64,000 nt of DNA from Planctomycetota bacterium (GTDB taxonomy: Bacteria > Planctomycetota > UBA1135 > GCA-002686595), in contig DUBE01000029.1 of assembly GCA_012960475.1 (NCBI GenBank), positions 1 to 64,000 of the forward strand. The letters are read 5' to 3'. Below are positions 36,507 through 45,359 of this stretch, piece by piece. Position 1 is the first letter of the stretch, and every line of letters starts with the position of its first letter. The translations under genes were made by a program, and so were the position numbers. The notes beneath the pieces are model-generated. The model saw nothing but the letters and a program-made list of their open reading frames with translations. It had not been told where the DNA came from and made no database searches.

Positions 36507-38414
36507 ATGAGCAACTCCAAGATTATCGGCATTGACCTGGGCACCACCAACTCGGTGGTTTCAGTCCTGGAAGGCGGCGAGCCTGTCGTCATCACCAACC
36601 TCGAAGGCAACCGCACCACCCCCAGCGTGGTGGCATTCACCGCTGACGGCCAGCGTCTGGTGGGCGCCGCAGCCAAGCGTCAGGCGGTCACCAACCCCAC
36701 TCGCACCATCGCTTCCATCAAGCGTTTCATGGGCCGTCGGCATCATGAGGTCGCCCAGGAAGAGAAGTCCGTGCCATTCAAGTTGGTGGGCGGTCCCGAA
36801 GATCTGGTCAGAGTTGACATGGGGGACAAGGAGTACACACCCCCGGAGCTCAGTGCCCTGGTGCTCTCCTCCCTCAAGGAAGCCGCCGAGGCATACCTGG
36901 GTGAGAAGGTCGAGCGCGCGGTGATCACGGTACCCGCCTATTTCAATGACAGTCAACGCCAGGCAACCAAGGACGCAGGCACCATTGCCGGCCTGGTTGT
37001 GGAGCGCATCATCAACGAGCCCACCGCGGCTACCCTGGCCTTTGGCCTCGACAAGAAGAAAGAGGGCAAGGTCGCAGTCTATGACCTGGGTGGCGGTACC
37101 TTCGACATCTCGGTGCTCGACATTGGCGATGGGGTTTTTGAAGTCCTGGCCACCAACGGGGATACCCACCTGGGAGGTGATGACTTTGACCAAATCCTGG
37201 TGGACTTTGTGGCCGAAGGCTTCAAACGGGAGCAGGGGGTCGATCTGCGCGAAGATCCCATGGCTCTGCAGCGTCTCAAGGAGGCCTGCGAAAAGACCAA
37301 GTGCGAATTGTCTACGGCCCAGGCCAGCGACATCAATCTGCCCTTCATTACGGCTGATTCCAGCGGACCCAAGCACCTGACCCTGAACATCACTCGGGCC
37401 AAGTTCGAGTCCCTGGTAGGGGATCTGGTGGAGCGCTCCATGCTGCCTGTCAAGCAAGCGCTCAAGGACGCGGGTCTGCAGCCCGGCGCCATCGACGATG
37501 TGCTGCTGGTCGGTGGTTCTACCCGCATCCCCATGGTGCAGAAGGTGGTGACCGACTACTTTGGCAAGGAACCCAACCGTGGTGTGAACCCGGACGAGGT
37601 CGTGGCCCTGGGTGCTGCCATCCAAGGCGGCGTGCTTGCGGGCGAGGTCAAGGGCGTGCAGCTCTTGGACGTGACGCCTCTTTCACTTGGCATCGAGACC
37701 CTGGGGGGCGTGATGACCGCTCTGGTGGAGCGCAACACGACGATTCCCACCAGCAAGTCCCAGGTCTTCTCCACCGCCCAGGACAATCAGCCCTCGGTGG
37801 ACATCAAGGTCTACCAGGGAGAGCGGGAGTTTGCCAACGACAACCGCTTGCTGGGGAACTTTGTGCTCTCCGAGTTGCCCCCTGCCCAGCGTGGCACGCC
37901 CCAGATCGAGGTCTCCTTTGACCTGGACGCCAACGGCATTTTGCATGTCAAGGCGGTGGACAAGGGCACCGGCAAGGAGCAGTCGGTCAAGATTGAAGCC
38001 AACTCCGGCTTGACTGACGAGGAAGTTGAGCGCATGCACAAGGAAGCGGAGGCCAACAAAGAGGTCGATCAGGCCCGTCGTGAGTTTATAGACCAGAAGA
38101 ACCAGGCCGACCAGATCGTGCACGAAGCCAAGAAGCAGATGACTGAGCACGGCGACAAACTCTCGGAAGAGGACAAGGCGGAGGTCGAGGCGGCTATTGC
38201 GGATCTGGAGAAGCACGCCGCTGGTGATGACAAGGCTGCCTTGGAGGCATCCCTTGAGGCTTTCCAACAAAAGGCCATGAAGCTAGGCCAGGCCGTGCAA
38301 GAAGCTCAACAGGCCGAGGCCGCTTCAGCCGCGGGCGCTGAAGGCGCTTCGACTGCAGAAGGTGGCAACGGAGACGACGAGCCGGTGGACGCCGACTTCG
38401 AAGTCAAGAGCTGA
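36507..38414 (+). CDS. dnaK: Chaperone DnaK (Hsp70)
   Basis: 635 residues. It begins [21 protein letters not shown], with the other Hsp70 signatures [15 protein letters not shown] and [17 protein letters not shown] in the ATPase domain, the linker/substrate domain ([16 protein letters not shown]..., [14 protein letters not shown]) and a C-terminal lid ending [11 protein letters not shown], close to the usual DADFEEV. ATP-driven folding chaperone in the cytoplasm, normally with DnaJ and GrpE, which are not adjacent here. It is followed by a very strong terminator. Confidence 0.97.
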   Translation: MSNSKIIGIDLGTTNSVVSVLEGGEPVVITNLEGNRTTPSVVAFTADGQRLVGAAAKRQAVTNPTRTIASIKRFMGRRHHEVAQEEKSVPFKLVGGPEDLVRVDMGDKEYTPPELSALVLSSLKEAAEAYLGEKVERAVITVPAYFNDSQRQATKDAGTIAGLVVERIINEPTAATLAFGLDKKKEGKVAVYDLGGGTFDISVLDIGDGVFEVLATNGDTHLGGDDFDQILVDFVAEGFKREQGVDLREDPMALQRLKEACEKTKCELSTAQASDINLPFITADSSGPKHLTLNITRAKFESLVGDLVERSMLPVKQALKDAGLQPGAIDDVLLVGGSTRIPMVQKVVTDYFGKEPNRGVNPDEVVALGAAIQGGVLAGEVKGVQLLDVTPLSLGIETLGGVMTALVERNTTIPTSKSQVFSTAQDNQPSVDIKVYQGEREFANDNRLLGNFVLSELPPAQRGTPQIEVSFDLDANGILHVKAVDKGTGKEQSVKIEANSGLTDEEVERMHKEAEANKEVDQARREFIDQKNQADQIVHEAKKQMTEHGDKLSEEDKAEVEAAIADLEKHAAGDDKAALEASLEAFQQKAMKLGQAVQEAQQAEAASAAGAEGASTAEGGNGDDEPVDADFEVKS

Positions 38415-38461
38415 CCCGTTTCAGATCGGGGCCGGACTTTTTCCCGCAGAGTCCGAACTCC

Positions 38462-38513
38462 AACGCACGCCGGCCGCGTCTCCTTGCAGAGACGCGGCCG
38501 GCGTGCGTTTTGG
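38462..38513 (+). terminator. Rho-independent terminator after dnaK
   Basis: A perfect 21-bp inverted repeat (38462-38482 with 38489-38509), 6-nt loop, then TTTT after one further pair. Only 28 bp separate it from the end of the convergent small gene, so it may serve both strands. Confidence 0.85.
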
Positions 38514-38540
38514 AATTGCTGAGTTCAGTAGGCAGAAGTG

Positions 38541-38750
38541 CTAGCAGATCCAGCGCATCTCTTCCAAGGGCATGCAGCTGGGCGGGCGCGGAATCTCGCT
38601 TGCACTGCGGTAGGGGCCCATTGCGTGGGGCCACTCCTGCTGGTGGGGCGGAAGGGGCGGAGAGGGCAGCTGCCCGGTATGGCCAAGAGTGAACGCCAGC
38701 ATAAGGGGCGGCGCCACAAAGGCGGTCAGAATCAAGAGGGCTAGGGTCAT
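38541..38750 (-). CDS. Small single-helix membrane protein of unknown function
   Basis: 69 residues starting MTLALLILTAFVAPPLMLAF, a membrane helix or signal anchor, then a Pro-rich stretch and two Cys near the end (PPSCMPLEEMRWIC). Not recognised. It is supported by a strong, well-spaced ribosome binding site (GGAGGT seven to eight bases before the ATG) and by filling the space between two other features. Confidence 0.5.
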   Translation of the reverse strand: MTLALLILTAFVAPPLMLAFTLGHTGQLPSPPLPPHQQEWPHAMGPYRSASEIPRPPSCMPLEEMRWIC

Positions 38751-38970
38751 GGGGATTACCTCCAGACGTGCATCCGGCCGCTCGGCAGGAGCGGGGCCAT
38801 AAAATTGCCTTTCCCCTTGGCAGGGCCGTTCCAGGGCATTCCAAGGTGGGTTTTTTGGTGCGGAAAGACCTCGCGGGTTGTACCCGGGGAGCAAATCGGT
38901 GCTTTCCAGCGCGGTTCTGGGCGGGTTCGTCACCCCGGGGGATGCAGGTTCCTGGTCAACCAGCGAGCCC

Positions 38971-40056
38971 TCAGACCCTGAGGAACCAGCCGCGCCGGTA
39001 CAGCATCCACAACAGCAGCCACTGCAGGAGGAGGGCTCCCACCAATTCGCTCAGGCCCTGGGTCAGGAAGAGGGCATTGGCAAGTCCTTCGAAGTTCAAG
39101 AAGCGGTGCAAGAGGTAAGCCGTGATTGAATTGGCGCCAATCACCAGCAGGGGAAAGACCCACTTGGGCCGTTCGCGACCGTCGAGCCAGTAGCTTGTGA
39201 TTCCCAGCAACCAGGAACTGAAGCCAGCACATAGGAGAGCGAAAGACGAGGTCCAGAGATTCTTGTTGATCGGGAGGAACCTATGCCAGATAGCTGCGAG
39301 CCCTACCGCCAATATACCGGCGACAATCAGTTTGATTGCCCGCCAGCGATGGGACGGTGCCTCTTCAATGAGCACTCTTCCGGCGCAGGCTCCCATCATG
39401 GCCGTGGCGACGGCGGGCAGGATTCCCAAGATGCCTTCGGGGTCGCGATCGCCCCGGTGCAGTCGACCGGGCAGCAACTGCTGGTCGATCCAGTCGGTCA
39501 AGTTGTGTCCCGGTGTGAGGTCTCCTGCTCCCCAGCCAGGCACCGGCACCCAGGCGAGCATGGCCCAATAGCCAAGCAGAATCCCAACGATCAAACGCAG
39601 CTGTCCGCGACGGCTCAAGAAAATCACAGCCAGAGCCGCGCCGAACCAAGCCAGACCGATGCGCCCGAGCACGCTGGCATAGCGCAGCTCGCTGCCATCC
39701 AAACTCAATGCTCCGTTGTAGAGCACACCCAGTAGCACCAGCACGAGAGCCCGGCGCAGGGCGCTCAAGACCAGGGGTTTTTTTGCCGCTCCAGCCTGCA
39801 TCCGCCGTTCCAAAGAGAGGGGCAAGCTCGCTCCCGAGAGGAACAGGAAGAGCGGGAAGATCAGGTCATAGAACCGAAAGCCGTGCCATTCGGCGTGTTC
39901 TAGCTGATGGGCCATGCCTCCGAGGAAGGAGCCCCCCCAGACAAGATCCAGTTGCCGCACAATTGCTGCGCCGCCGATGATCACCAACATGTCGAGTCCC
40001 CGCAGCACATCCAAAGACACGAGGCGGGTCTGGGCATGGGGGGGCTGCGCACTCAT
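38971..40056 (-). CDS. DUF5009 / HGSNAT-like membrane acyltransferase
   Basis: 361 residues with about ten membrane helices. The opening RLVSLDVLRGLDMLVIIGGAA and the following DLIFPLFLFLSGASLPLSL match the DUF5009 family, bacterial relatives of the heparan-alpha-glucosaminide N-acetyltransferase that moves acetyl groups from acetyl-CoA across membranes onto amino sugars. A conserved His is seen in AHQLEHAEWHGFRFYDLIFP. A surface-glycan acetylation role is inferred. The start overlaps the stop of the deacetylase gene by 4 nt; an acyltransferase/deacetylase pair acting on the same glycan would make sense. Confidence 0.8.
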   Translation of the reverse strand: MSAQPPHAQTRLVSLDVLRGLDMLVIIGGAAIVRQLDLVWGGSFLGGMAHQLEHAEWHGFRFYDLIFPLFLFLSGASLPLSLERRMQAGAAKKPLVLSALRRALVLVLLGVLYNGALSLDGSELRYASVLGRIGLAWFGAALAVIFLSRRGQLRLIVGILLGYWAMLAWVPVPGWGAGDLTPGHNLTDWIDQQLLPGRLHRGDRDPEGILGILPAVATAMMGACAGRVLIEEAPSHRWRAIKLIVAGILAVGLAAIWHRFLPINKNLWTSSFALLCAGFSSWLLGITSYWLDGRERPKWVFPLLVIGANSITAYLLHRFLNFEGLANALFLTQGLSELVGALLLQWLLLWMLYRRGWFLRV

Positions 40057-41042
40057 GGGGACTTGTTTGGCTGCGGGGTCCAGCGGGCGTTGGTACCGGC
40101 GCTCTCACCATAGCTGGGGACTTCATAGGTCGGCACCCTGAGCAGGTCGAGCCACTCGCGAGCCGTTTGAGCAGCGTCTGGGGCCGAGGCGGCCAGCACC
40201 CAATAATCTTCCACATCGTGGCTTCCCACCATCATCTGCAGGGTTCCCTGGGAACGGTGTTCGGCCATGGCCCAGAGGATTGGAATCGAGTAGTCCAGGC
40301 GATCTCGGTGTCCGAAGCGTGTGCGTCGGTTGAAGCTGAAAGGTCCGGCGGCCACTGTGGTCAAAGGCTGGTGTTCCAGGCCGGGCGGAGGTGTGGGTTG
40401 TTCTTCCAAGCTCCTCCCGGTGGGCACAAGCAGCACCGGGCGTTCGTCTCTGGGCAGGCCTGCCACCACCTGGGCTGCGATCAATGTGGCAGCTTGATGA
40501 TGCGCGTGGGTGGTGCTTGATGGCGCCAGGGTCACTAGCAGGTCATAAGGGCCCTGCTTGAGTTGATCGGTCAGACGCTCGCGCACCAGATCCAGGTCCC
40601 AGGGGCTCTGGTCCGGGATCATCACTTCGTCCAGATCCGTGGTGTAGCGATGGTCCAGTTGTCCGAGCATCAGGAGTTCGTGCACTCCGAGCCACCCCAG
40701 AGCGCGGGAAAGTTCCGCCTCGCGAATGCGTGGCAGGTGCTGGCGACCGATCTCTTCAATGGTCAGTTCCAGACCGTGCTCCTTCTGGGCCAGGGTGGAG
40801 TACTTGAAGCCACCTTCGCCGTTGGTGATGCAGATCACATCCACCAGGCTGCCGTGCTCCACCGCGCTGGCAAAGAGTGCTCCGGCGAAAGCGGACTCGT
40901 CATCAGGGTGGGCGATCAGGGCCAGGATGCGCGGGCCTCCGCCTTCCGGACTGGCGCCGATTGGAATGCGCTTGGGATAGGGAGCGACTCGGGCGCAGGC
41001 GCAGCAGCAAAAGGCCGCGAGCAGGGTCAGGGTCAGTTTCAT
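40053..41042 (-). CDS. PIG-L family deacetylase, exported
   Basis: 329 residues from ATG 41042, the start of a signal peptide (MKLTLTLLAAFCCCACARV, possibly a lipoprotein). The zinc-site motif ALIAHPDDES (H45-P-D-D48) and the second HxxH (TTHAHHQAA) define the PIG-L/LmbE fold, which removes acetyl groups from N-acetylglucosamine-type substrates, as in mycothiol, GPI or antibiotic pathways. Export signals point to an extracellular or periplasmic glycan substrate. Operon with the DUF5009 gene. Confidence 0.87.
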   Translation of the reverse strand: MKLTLTLLAAFCCCACARVAPYPKRIPIGASPEGGGPRILALIAHPDDESAFAGALFASAVEHGSLVDVICITNGEGGFKYSTLAQKEHGLELTIEEIGRQHLPRIREAELSRALGWLGVHELLMLGQLDHRYTTDLDEVMIPDQSPWDLDLVRERLTDQLKQGPYDLLVTLAPSSTTHAHHQAATLIAAQVVAGLPRDERPVLLVPTGRSLEEQPTPPPGLEHQPLTTVAAGPFSFNRRTRFGHRDRLDYSIPILWAMAEHRSQGTLQMMVGSHDVEDYWVLAASAPDAAQTAREWLDLLRVPTYEVPSYGESAGTNARWTPQPNKSP

Positions 41043-41096
41043 AGGGCTTGCGGTCGGTTCTGGTCGTCCATCATGGCAGGAATCGAACGGCATGCA

Positions 41097-41133
41097 AGAC
41101 CCCGCTGCGTCCACGGGGGGCGCAGCGGGGCTG
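41097..41133 (-). terminator. Hairpin terminator after the selenoprotein candidate
   Basis: Ten-base arms 41100-41109 and 41121-41130 pair perfectly across an 11-nt loop; a modest T-containing tail follows on the minus strand. It lies between the end of the TlpA-like gene and the PIG-L gene. Confidence 0.55.
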
Positions 41134-41179
41134 GTATGTGCCAAGGCTCGTCGCTGGACTCAACTCAAGCCCTATGGTC

Positions 41180-42295
41180 TCAGCGACCGCTCTTCTTGAG
41201 GGCCTCTTCGGCCTCGGGCACCAGTTCTTTGAGAGCAGTCTCCAGTTCTTCCCCGCGCAGGCCCTTGTGGCGGATGACTCCCTGGTGGTCAATCAGATAG
41301 AGGGTGGGCCAGCCGCTCACATTCCAGGTGGTGGAGATGGGGCCGTTGGTGCTGCCGCCGTTCCAGAAGGAGCGCCAGGTGATGGACTCTTCCAGGATGC
41401 GTTCTTTCAGGACCTCTCGGTCCTTGTCGGAGTTGACGCCGATGATGGCGAAGGGACGTGAAGCGTATTCACTCACGAGCGACCGCTCGTGTGGGTACAT
41501 GGCCCGGCAGGGGCCTCACCAGTCGCCCCAGAAATCCAGCAGGATGACCTTGCCGCGATAGTCGGAGAGCTTGAAGTCCACTCCGTCGATGTCCTCAGCT
41601 GCGATTTCCGGCACGGTCATGCCGATCTGCAAGTTGCGCGCCTCGTACAGCTCGCCCGATGCCATGGTGCCGATCTCATAGCGGTCCCCATAGACCTTGA
41701 TGTCGGCGTATTCCGCTACCACAAGCTCAAGCATCTTTTCCCCTTCCTTGCGGGACTCGGGGTCTTGCACCTGAAGAATGCCCATGGCCAACATGGCGCA
41801 GCCGCGCACTTCCCGGTGAGGGGAATTCTTGACGATCATGCCGAGGGCGGGAACCATTTCGATCGAGCCCCGGGTGGCGCCCATGGCGATGTCCTTGAGT
41901 TCCTCGCTTTCAATATGGTGCTCTGCCAAGAGGCTCAGGGCGCGCGCTTTGTTCTCGGGAGCGGCCGGGGCTCTGGTGGCTATCCACTTGAGGCCGAGAA
42001 AGGCGCCTTCGCTGGCGGGTTCGGTCTCAATCAGGGGGAAGAGTTTCTTGACCGCTTCATCGGCGGTGGGGCGCACATCAAAGAGAGCGTCCCGCTCTTC
42101 TTCCCCTTCGGCGGCCCGGATCTTGGTGACCCAGGCGGAGAAGGTCTTGTCAAACTCATCGATGGCCGCTTGAACAGCTTCAGTGATATCCTCTTGGGTG
42201 ACTTTGACCAAGGGCGCGAGGTCGGTTGCTAGCAGCTCGTTGGGGACAGGCCCCGGGCTGACTGTTCCCGCTAGGAATAGAAGGGGAAGGATCAT
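41180..42295 (-). CDS. TlpA-like thioredoxin-fold protein with in-frame UGA: predicted selenoprotein (U-G-P-C)
   Basis: Read as one gene this encodes 371 residues: signal peptide (MILPLLFLAGTVSPGPVP), a helical N-terminal domain of ~200 residues, then a TlpA/thioredoxin domain (MTVPEIAAEDIDGVDFKLSDYRGKVILLDFWGDW). The active-site sequence is W-UGA-G-P-C-R, with the UGA at 41516-41518 as codon 260 and Cys263 intact. The domain continues normally after the UGA in the same frame (YPHERSLVSEYASRPFAIIGVNSDKD), including the cis-Pro WPTLYLID. A stop would remove the resolving Cys and nearly the whole redox domain. Selenocysteine at the nucleophilic Cys position is the simplest reading, backed by a hairpin 3' of the UGA. 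Ordinary gene finders split it in two (42295-41516 and 41500-41180). Expected role: periplasmic disulfide or peroxide reduction. Confidence 0.8.
41474..41491 (-). promoter_or_regulatory. SECIS-like hairpin downstream of the UGA codon
   Basis: On the minus strand CACGAGC-GGTC-GCTCGTG forms a perfect 7-bp stem with a 4-nt loop starting GG. The loop begins 32 nt after the UGA, inside the ~16-37 nt window reported for bacterial SECIS elements, and has the required G among its first two bases and the GGU seen in E. coli fdhF. Outer pairs GTA/TAC can extend it past an internal loop. Confidence 0.6.
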
Positions 42296-42419
42296 GTTGG
42301 TTCCTCTTTTGGGGGTTCTTCTTGGGGGGGGGTGTTCCAGCGCAGGGCGCCAGGAACAGTCTCAGCCTAGCAGGACCGGGGTAGCTGGCTGTTGCCGAGT
42401 TCCGTAAAAGCCCCTGGGC

Positions 42420-43913
42420 TCAGGGCAGCAGGTCACCATACTTGGCTGCAAGGGCTTTGAGTTTGGATTCCAGGTCCCGGCGCAGGGTCTGGTGCTCTTC
42501 ATCCGCGGCCAGGTTGCGCAGTTCATTTGGGTCTGATTCCAGATCAAAGAGTTCGGTGAAGTCCTCGTCCGGGTAGCGGATCAGCTTGTGGCTCCTGGTT
42601 CGGATGCCATGGTGGGGAGGCACATTGTGCTCGCCCTTTTCAAAGTAGCGGTAGTAGATCGCGTCGCGCTCCTCGCTGGGTTCTATGTTGCGCAGAAGGG
42701 GAACGAAACTCTGCCCCTGGGTTTGCATGCCGTCTGGGACTTCCGCCAATTCGCAGAAGGTCGCCGCAAAGTCCAGGTTCTGGACCAAGTGATCATCGCT
42801 TGAGCCCGCTGTCACCACCCCGGGCCAGCGCACCAGAAGCGGTACCCTGAGGGATTCCTCATACATCCAACGCTTGTCGTACCAGCCGTGCTCGCCCACA
42901 TAGAAACCCTGGTCCGAGGTATAGACCAGGATCGTGTTCTGACTGAGTTGTGCGGCATCAAGGGCTGCCAGTACCCGTCCCACCTGGGCATCCACACCCA
43001 TGATGCATCGCATGTAGTCCTTGGCGTAGCGCTGAAAGTTCCAGCGTGTACGCGCCTCTCCGGTGGGCGGGTTGGCCCGGAAGATCTGGTTGCGGGGTTC
43101 ATAGGCTGCGTTCCAGGCCTTGAGCTGCTCGGGGTCCAAGCCACCAGGCGCGGCCAGTTTGAGGTCGTAGTTGTCCCGCAGGTGATGGGCGATGGACATT
43201 TCCTGCTCGCGGCAGCCGCGGTTGCGCGTGGCCCAATCATCAAACAGGGTTGCGGGATAGGGAAAGACGACATTATCGAACAACCCCAATTCCTCAGGAC
43301 CCGGCTGCCAGTTGCGATGGGGTGCCTTGTGTTGCAGCATCAAGAGGAAAGGCTTCTTCGGATTGCGCCTCTTTTCCAACCATTCAAGCGCTCGATCCGT
43401 GACGATGCGCGTGGTGTAGCCGCGGTGTTTTTTCTGTCCGTTCTCGTTGAGCAGTAGAGGGTTGTAGTAGGGCCCTTGGCCGCGTAGGACCTCGAAATGA
43501 GCAAAGCCAGTGGGAGTGCTCTTCAGATGCCACTTGCCAAACAGGGCGGTCTCATAGCCTGCCTTGGCCAGAGCCTTGGGGAAGGTCGCCTGGCTGCCGT
43601 CAAAGGTGCCGCGATTGTCACGCACCCCGTTGATGTGGCTGTGCTGGCCGGTCAAGGTCACTGCCCGAGCAGGCCCGCAGATCGAGTTGCTGCAAAAAGC
43701 CCGGTCAAAGCGCATGCCCTCAGCGGCGATGGCGTCGATGTTGGGTGTCGGTCCAAAGGCCGATCCATAGGCCCCGATGGTCTGGGCCGCGTGATCGTCC
43801 ATGTAGATCATCAGGATGTTGGGACGCTGGGCGTTGGCTTCGCCTGTGGCAGCTGGTTCTGCGCCCACAGGTACCACTCCCAAACCAATCAGCGCCAGAG
43901 AGGCCCCAAGCAT
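42420..43913 (-). CDS. Sulfatase (formylglycine type)
   Basis: 497 residues with a signal peptide (MLGASLALIGLGVVPVGAEPA). Metal-binding D39-D40 are in ILMIYMDDHAAQTIGAYGS, and the formylglycine motif C79-G-P-A-R83 is in CSNSICGPARAVTLTGQHS. Cys79 would be converted to formylglycine by a sulfatase-maturing enzyme. VYTSDQGFYVGEHGWYDKRWMYEES is the second metal-site region. Family S1 sulfatases release sulfate from sulfated polysaccharides such as algal glycans or mucins, and are numerous in planctomycetes. AGGAGG sits 8 nt before the ATG. Confidence 0.92.
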   Translation of the reverse strand: MLGASLALIGLGVVPVGAEPAATGEANAQRPNILMIYMDDHAAQTIGAYGSAFGPTPNIDAIAAEGMRFDRAFCSNSICGPARAVTLTGQHSHINGVRDNRGTFDGSQATFPKALAKAGYETALFGKWHLKSTPTGFAHFEVLRGQGPYYNPLLLNENGQKKHRGYTTRIVTDRALEWLEKRRNPKKPFLLMLQHKAPHRNWQPGPEELGLFDNVVFPYPATLFDDWATRNRGCREQEMSIAHHLRDNYDLKLAAPGGLDPEQLKAWNAAYEPRNQIFRANPPTGEARTRWNFQRYAKDYMRCIMGVDAQVGRVLAALDAAQLSQNTILVYTSDQGFYVGEHGWYDKRWMYEESLRVPLLVRWPGVVTAGSSDDHLVQNLDFAATFCELAEVPDGMQTQGQSFVPLLRNIEPSEERDAIYYRYFEKGEHNVPPHHGIRTRSHKLIRYPDEDFTELFDLESDPNELRNLAADEEHQTLRRDLESKLKALAAKYGDLLP

Positions 43914-44056
43914 CAGCGGGTCCTCCTGTTCAGCAGTTCATCCAAGAATCGACTGCTATCGATCACCCAGAGCCCACCTTCCTCTCGGTCGGATGTGGCG
44001 GGAGGGCAGGGCAGGAGGCTCGCCAGGCTGGCGGTCAGGAATCGGAGTCGTTGCAT
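43913..44056 (-). CDS. Possible leader micro-ORF before the sulfatase
   Basis: A 47-residue frame starting MQRLRFLTASLASLLPCPPATS, signal-peptide-like, and ending NRRTR; its stop overlaps the sulfatase ATG (TGATG). It could couple translation to the sulfatase or be chance. Not recognised. Confidence 0.25.
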   Translation of the reverse strand: MQRLRFLTASLASLLPCPPATSDREEGGLWVIDSSRFLDELLNRRTR

Positions 44057-44109
44057 GGCCCCAGCCTAGCCGCAATCGTGCGCTTCTGGCGCTCGGATTC
44101 GCTCACCAA

Positions 44110-44115
44110 TAGAAT
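44110..44115 (+). promoter_or_regulatory. Candidate -10 element TAGAAT before the ABC operon
   Basis: TAGAAT 54 nt before the ATG of the ABC ATPase gene, in the divergent region between the sulfatase and the ABC cassette. Confidence 0.35.
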
Positions 44116-44168
44116 CGCCAGGCCTGCCCGGCAACTTCTGCCCCACGAGCGGGTATTCTGCTGCCCCC

Positions 44169-45359
44169 ATGATTGAGGTAAAGGAACTCACTCGGCGCTA
44201 CGGGCGCCACTACGCCGTGGATAAGGTCTCATTTCACCTGGAGCGCGGCGAGGTGGTGGGTTTGTTGGGCCCCAACGGCGCGGGCAAGACCACGACCATG
44301 CGCATCCTGGCAGGCTTCTTGCCCGCCACCTCCGCAGAGCGCCTGGAGGTCGCGGGCCACGATGTGCTGCGTAACTCCCTCAAGGTGCGCGAGTCCATCG
44401 GCTACCTGCCGGAATCCGTGCCCCTCTACCGGGAGATGAAGGTTTGGGAGATGCTGGACTTTCACGGCCGCTTGCATCGTATGGGACGCAAGGATCGTCG
44501 GCGTCGTACGGTCGAGGTCCTGGAGCAAGTAGGAGTCAGTGAGCGCTCGCATCAACTGGTGGGGACCCTCTCCCGTGGACTGCGCCAGCGGGTGGGACTG
44601 GCAGTTGCGCTTCTGCCCGAGCCCCCGGTCTTGATCCTGGACGAACCCACCAGCGGCCTGGATCCCCTGCAGCGGCGGGAGGTGCGCAGTCTGGTGCGCG
44701 ACCTGACTGACGATCACACGGTCCTGGTCTCTTCGCACATTCTGGCGGAGATTGAGTCCATGTGTTCGCGGGTCCTGGTCATGGCCCAGGGTCAGTTGGT
44801 GGCGGATGGAACCCGGCAAGAACTGGAGCAGCGTCTGGGTGGCAGCGAGGGCGTGCGTCTGGAGGCCTTTGTGGGGGCGGATCCGTCGGGCGCCTTGGAA
44901 TTGCTCAAGAGCCTGCCCGGGGTCTTGCGTGTTGAACTCGGGGAGCGGCTTGGCATTCATCAGGGTTTTGTGATTCATGGGGAGGGAGATCTACGTGAGG
45001 ATGTGGGCGCTCTCGCTGCACAGGAGGGCTGGGCGATTCGCGAACTCTCCTCCCAGATGCGTAGTCTGGAGGATGTGTTTGCCCAGTTGGTGGCGGGGAA
45101 TGCAGTCGAGCTTGCGGGCGCGAAGGGCCTGGATGAATCGAGCGATCCGGTCTTGGACGATGGAGGCGGTCTCCTGCAACTCCAGTCCAGCAGTGCTCCC
45201 TCAGCAGATCCCGGCGGCGAGGGGAAGCCTGCCAGGAAAATGATCTACAGCCTCAACCCCTTTGACCAGGGCACAAGTCGTGATCTGGGTGCGCCCATGG
45301 AGATCGATGATCCGGGCAGCAGCGATTCCAAACCCGACGACCCGGAGGTCAGATCATGA
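44169..45359 (+). CDS. ABC transporter ATPase (GldA-like) with C-terminal extension
   Basis: 396 residues. Walker A GLLGPNGAGKTTTMRIL, signature LSRGLRQRVGLA, Walker B VLILDEPTSGLDPLQRR and switch His SSHI are all present. The rest to ~residue 315 is the usual GldA/ABC-2 accessory region. An extra ~80-residue tail is low-complexity and then reads MIYSLNPFDQGTSRDLGAPM before the stop. It is first in a four-gene overlapping cassette with an ABC-2 permease, a GldG-like protein and a DUF4340 protein. In Bacteroidota GldAFG supports gliding; elsewhere the cassette's substrate is unknown. Confidence 0.9.
   Translation: MIEVKELTRRYGRHYAVDKVSFHLERGEVVGLLGPNGAGKTTTMRILAGFLPATSAERLEVAGHDVLRNSLKVRESIGYLPESVPLYREMKVWEMLDFHGRLHRMGRKDRRRRTVEVLEQVGVSERSHQLVGTLSRGLRQRVGLAVALLPEPPVLILDEPTSGLDPLQRREVRSLVRDLTDDHTVLVSSHILAEIESMCSRVLVMAQGQLVADGTRQELEQRLGGSEGVRLEAFVGADPSGALELLKSLPGVLRVELGERLGIHQGFVIHGEGDLREDVGALAAQEGWAIRELSSQMRSLEDVFAQLVAGNAVELAGAKGLDESSDPVLDDGGGLLQLQSSSAPSADPGGEGKPARKMIYSLNPFDQGTSRDLGAPMEIDDPGSSDSKPDDPEVRS

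Noticed and set aside
41516-42295. TlpA-like gene as a simple truncated protein or pseudogene
   Set aside because: The frame downstream of the UGA is fully conserved domain sequence with no other damage, and the UGA is at the catalytic Cys. Selenocysteine explains this better than decay.
43913-44056. Twin-arginine signal (NRRTR) spanning a frameshift into the sulfatase
   Set aside because: The RR pair is simply AGGAGG, the sulfatase's ribosome binding site, read in another frame. No evidence of a shift.
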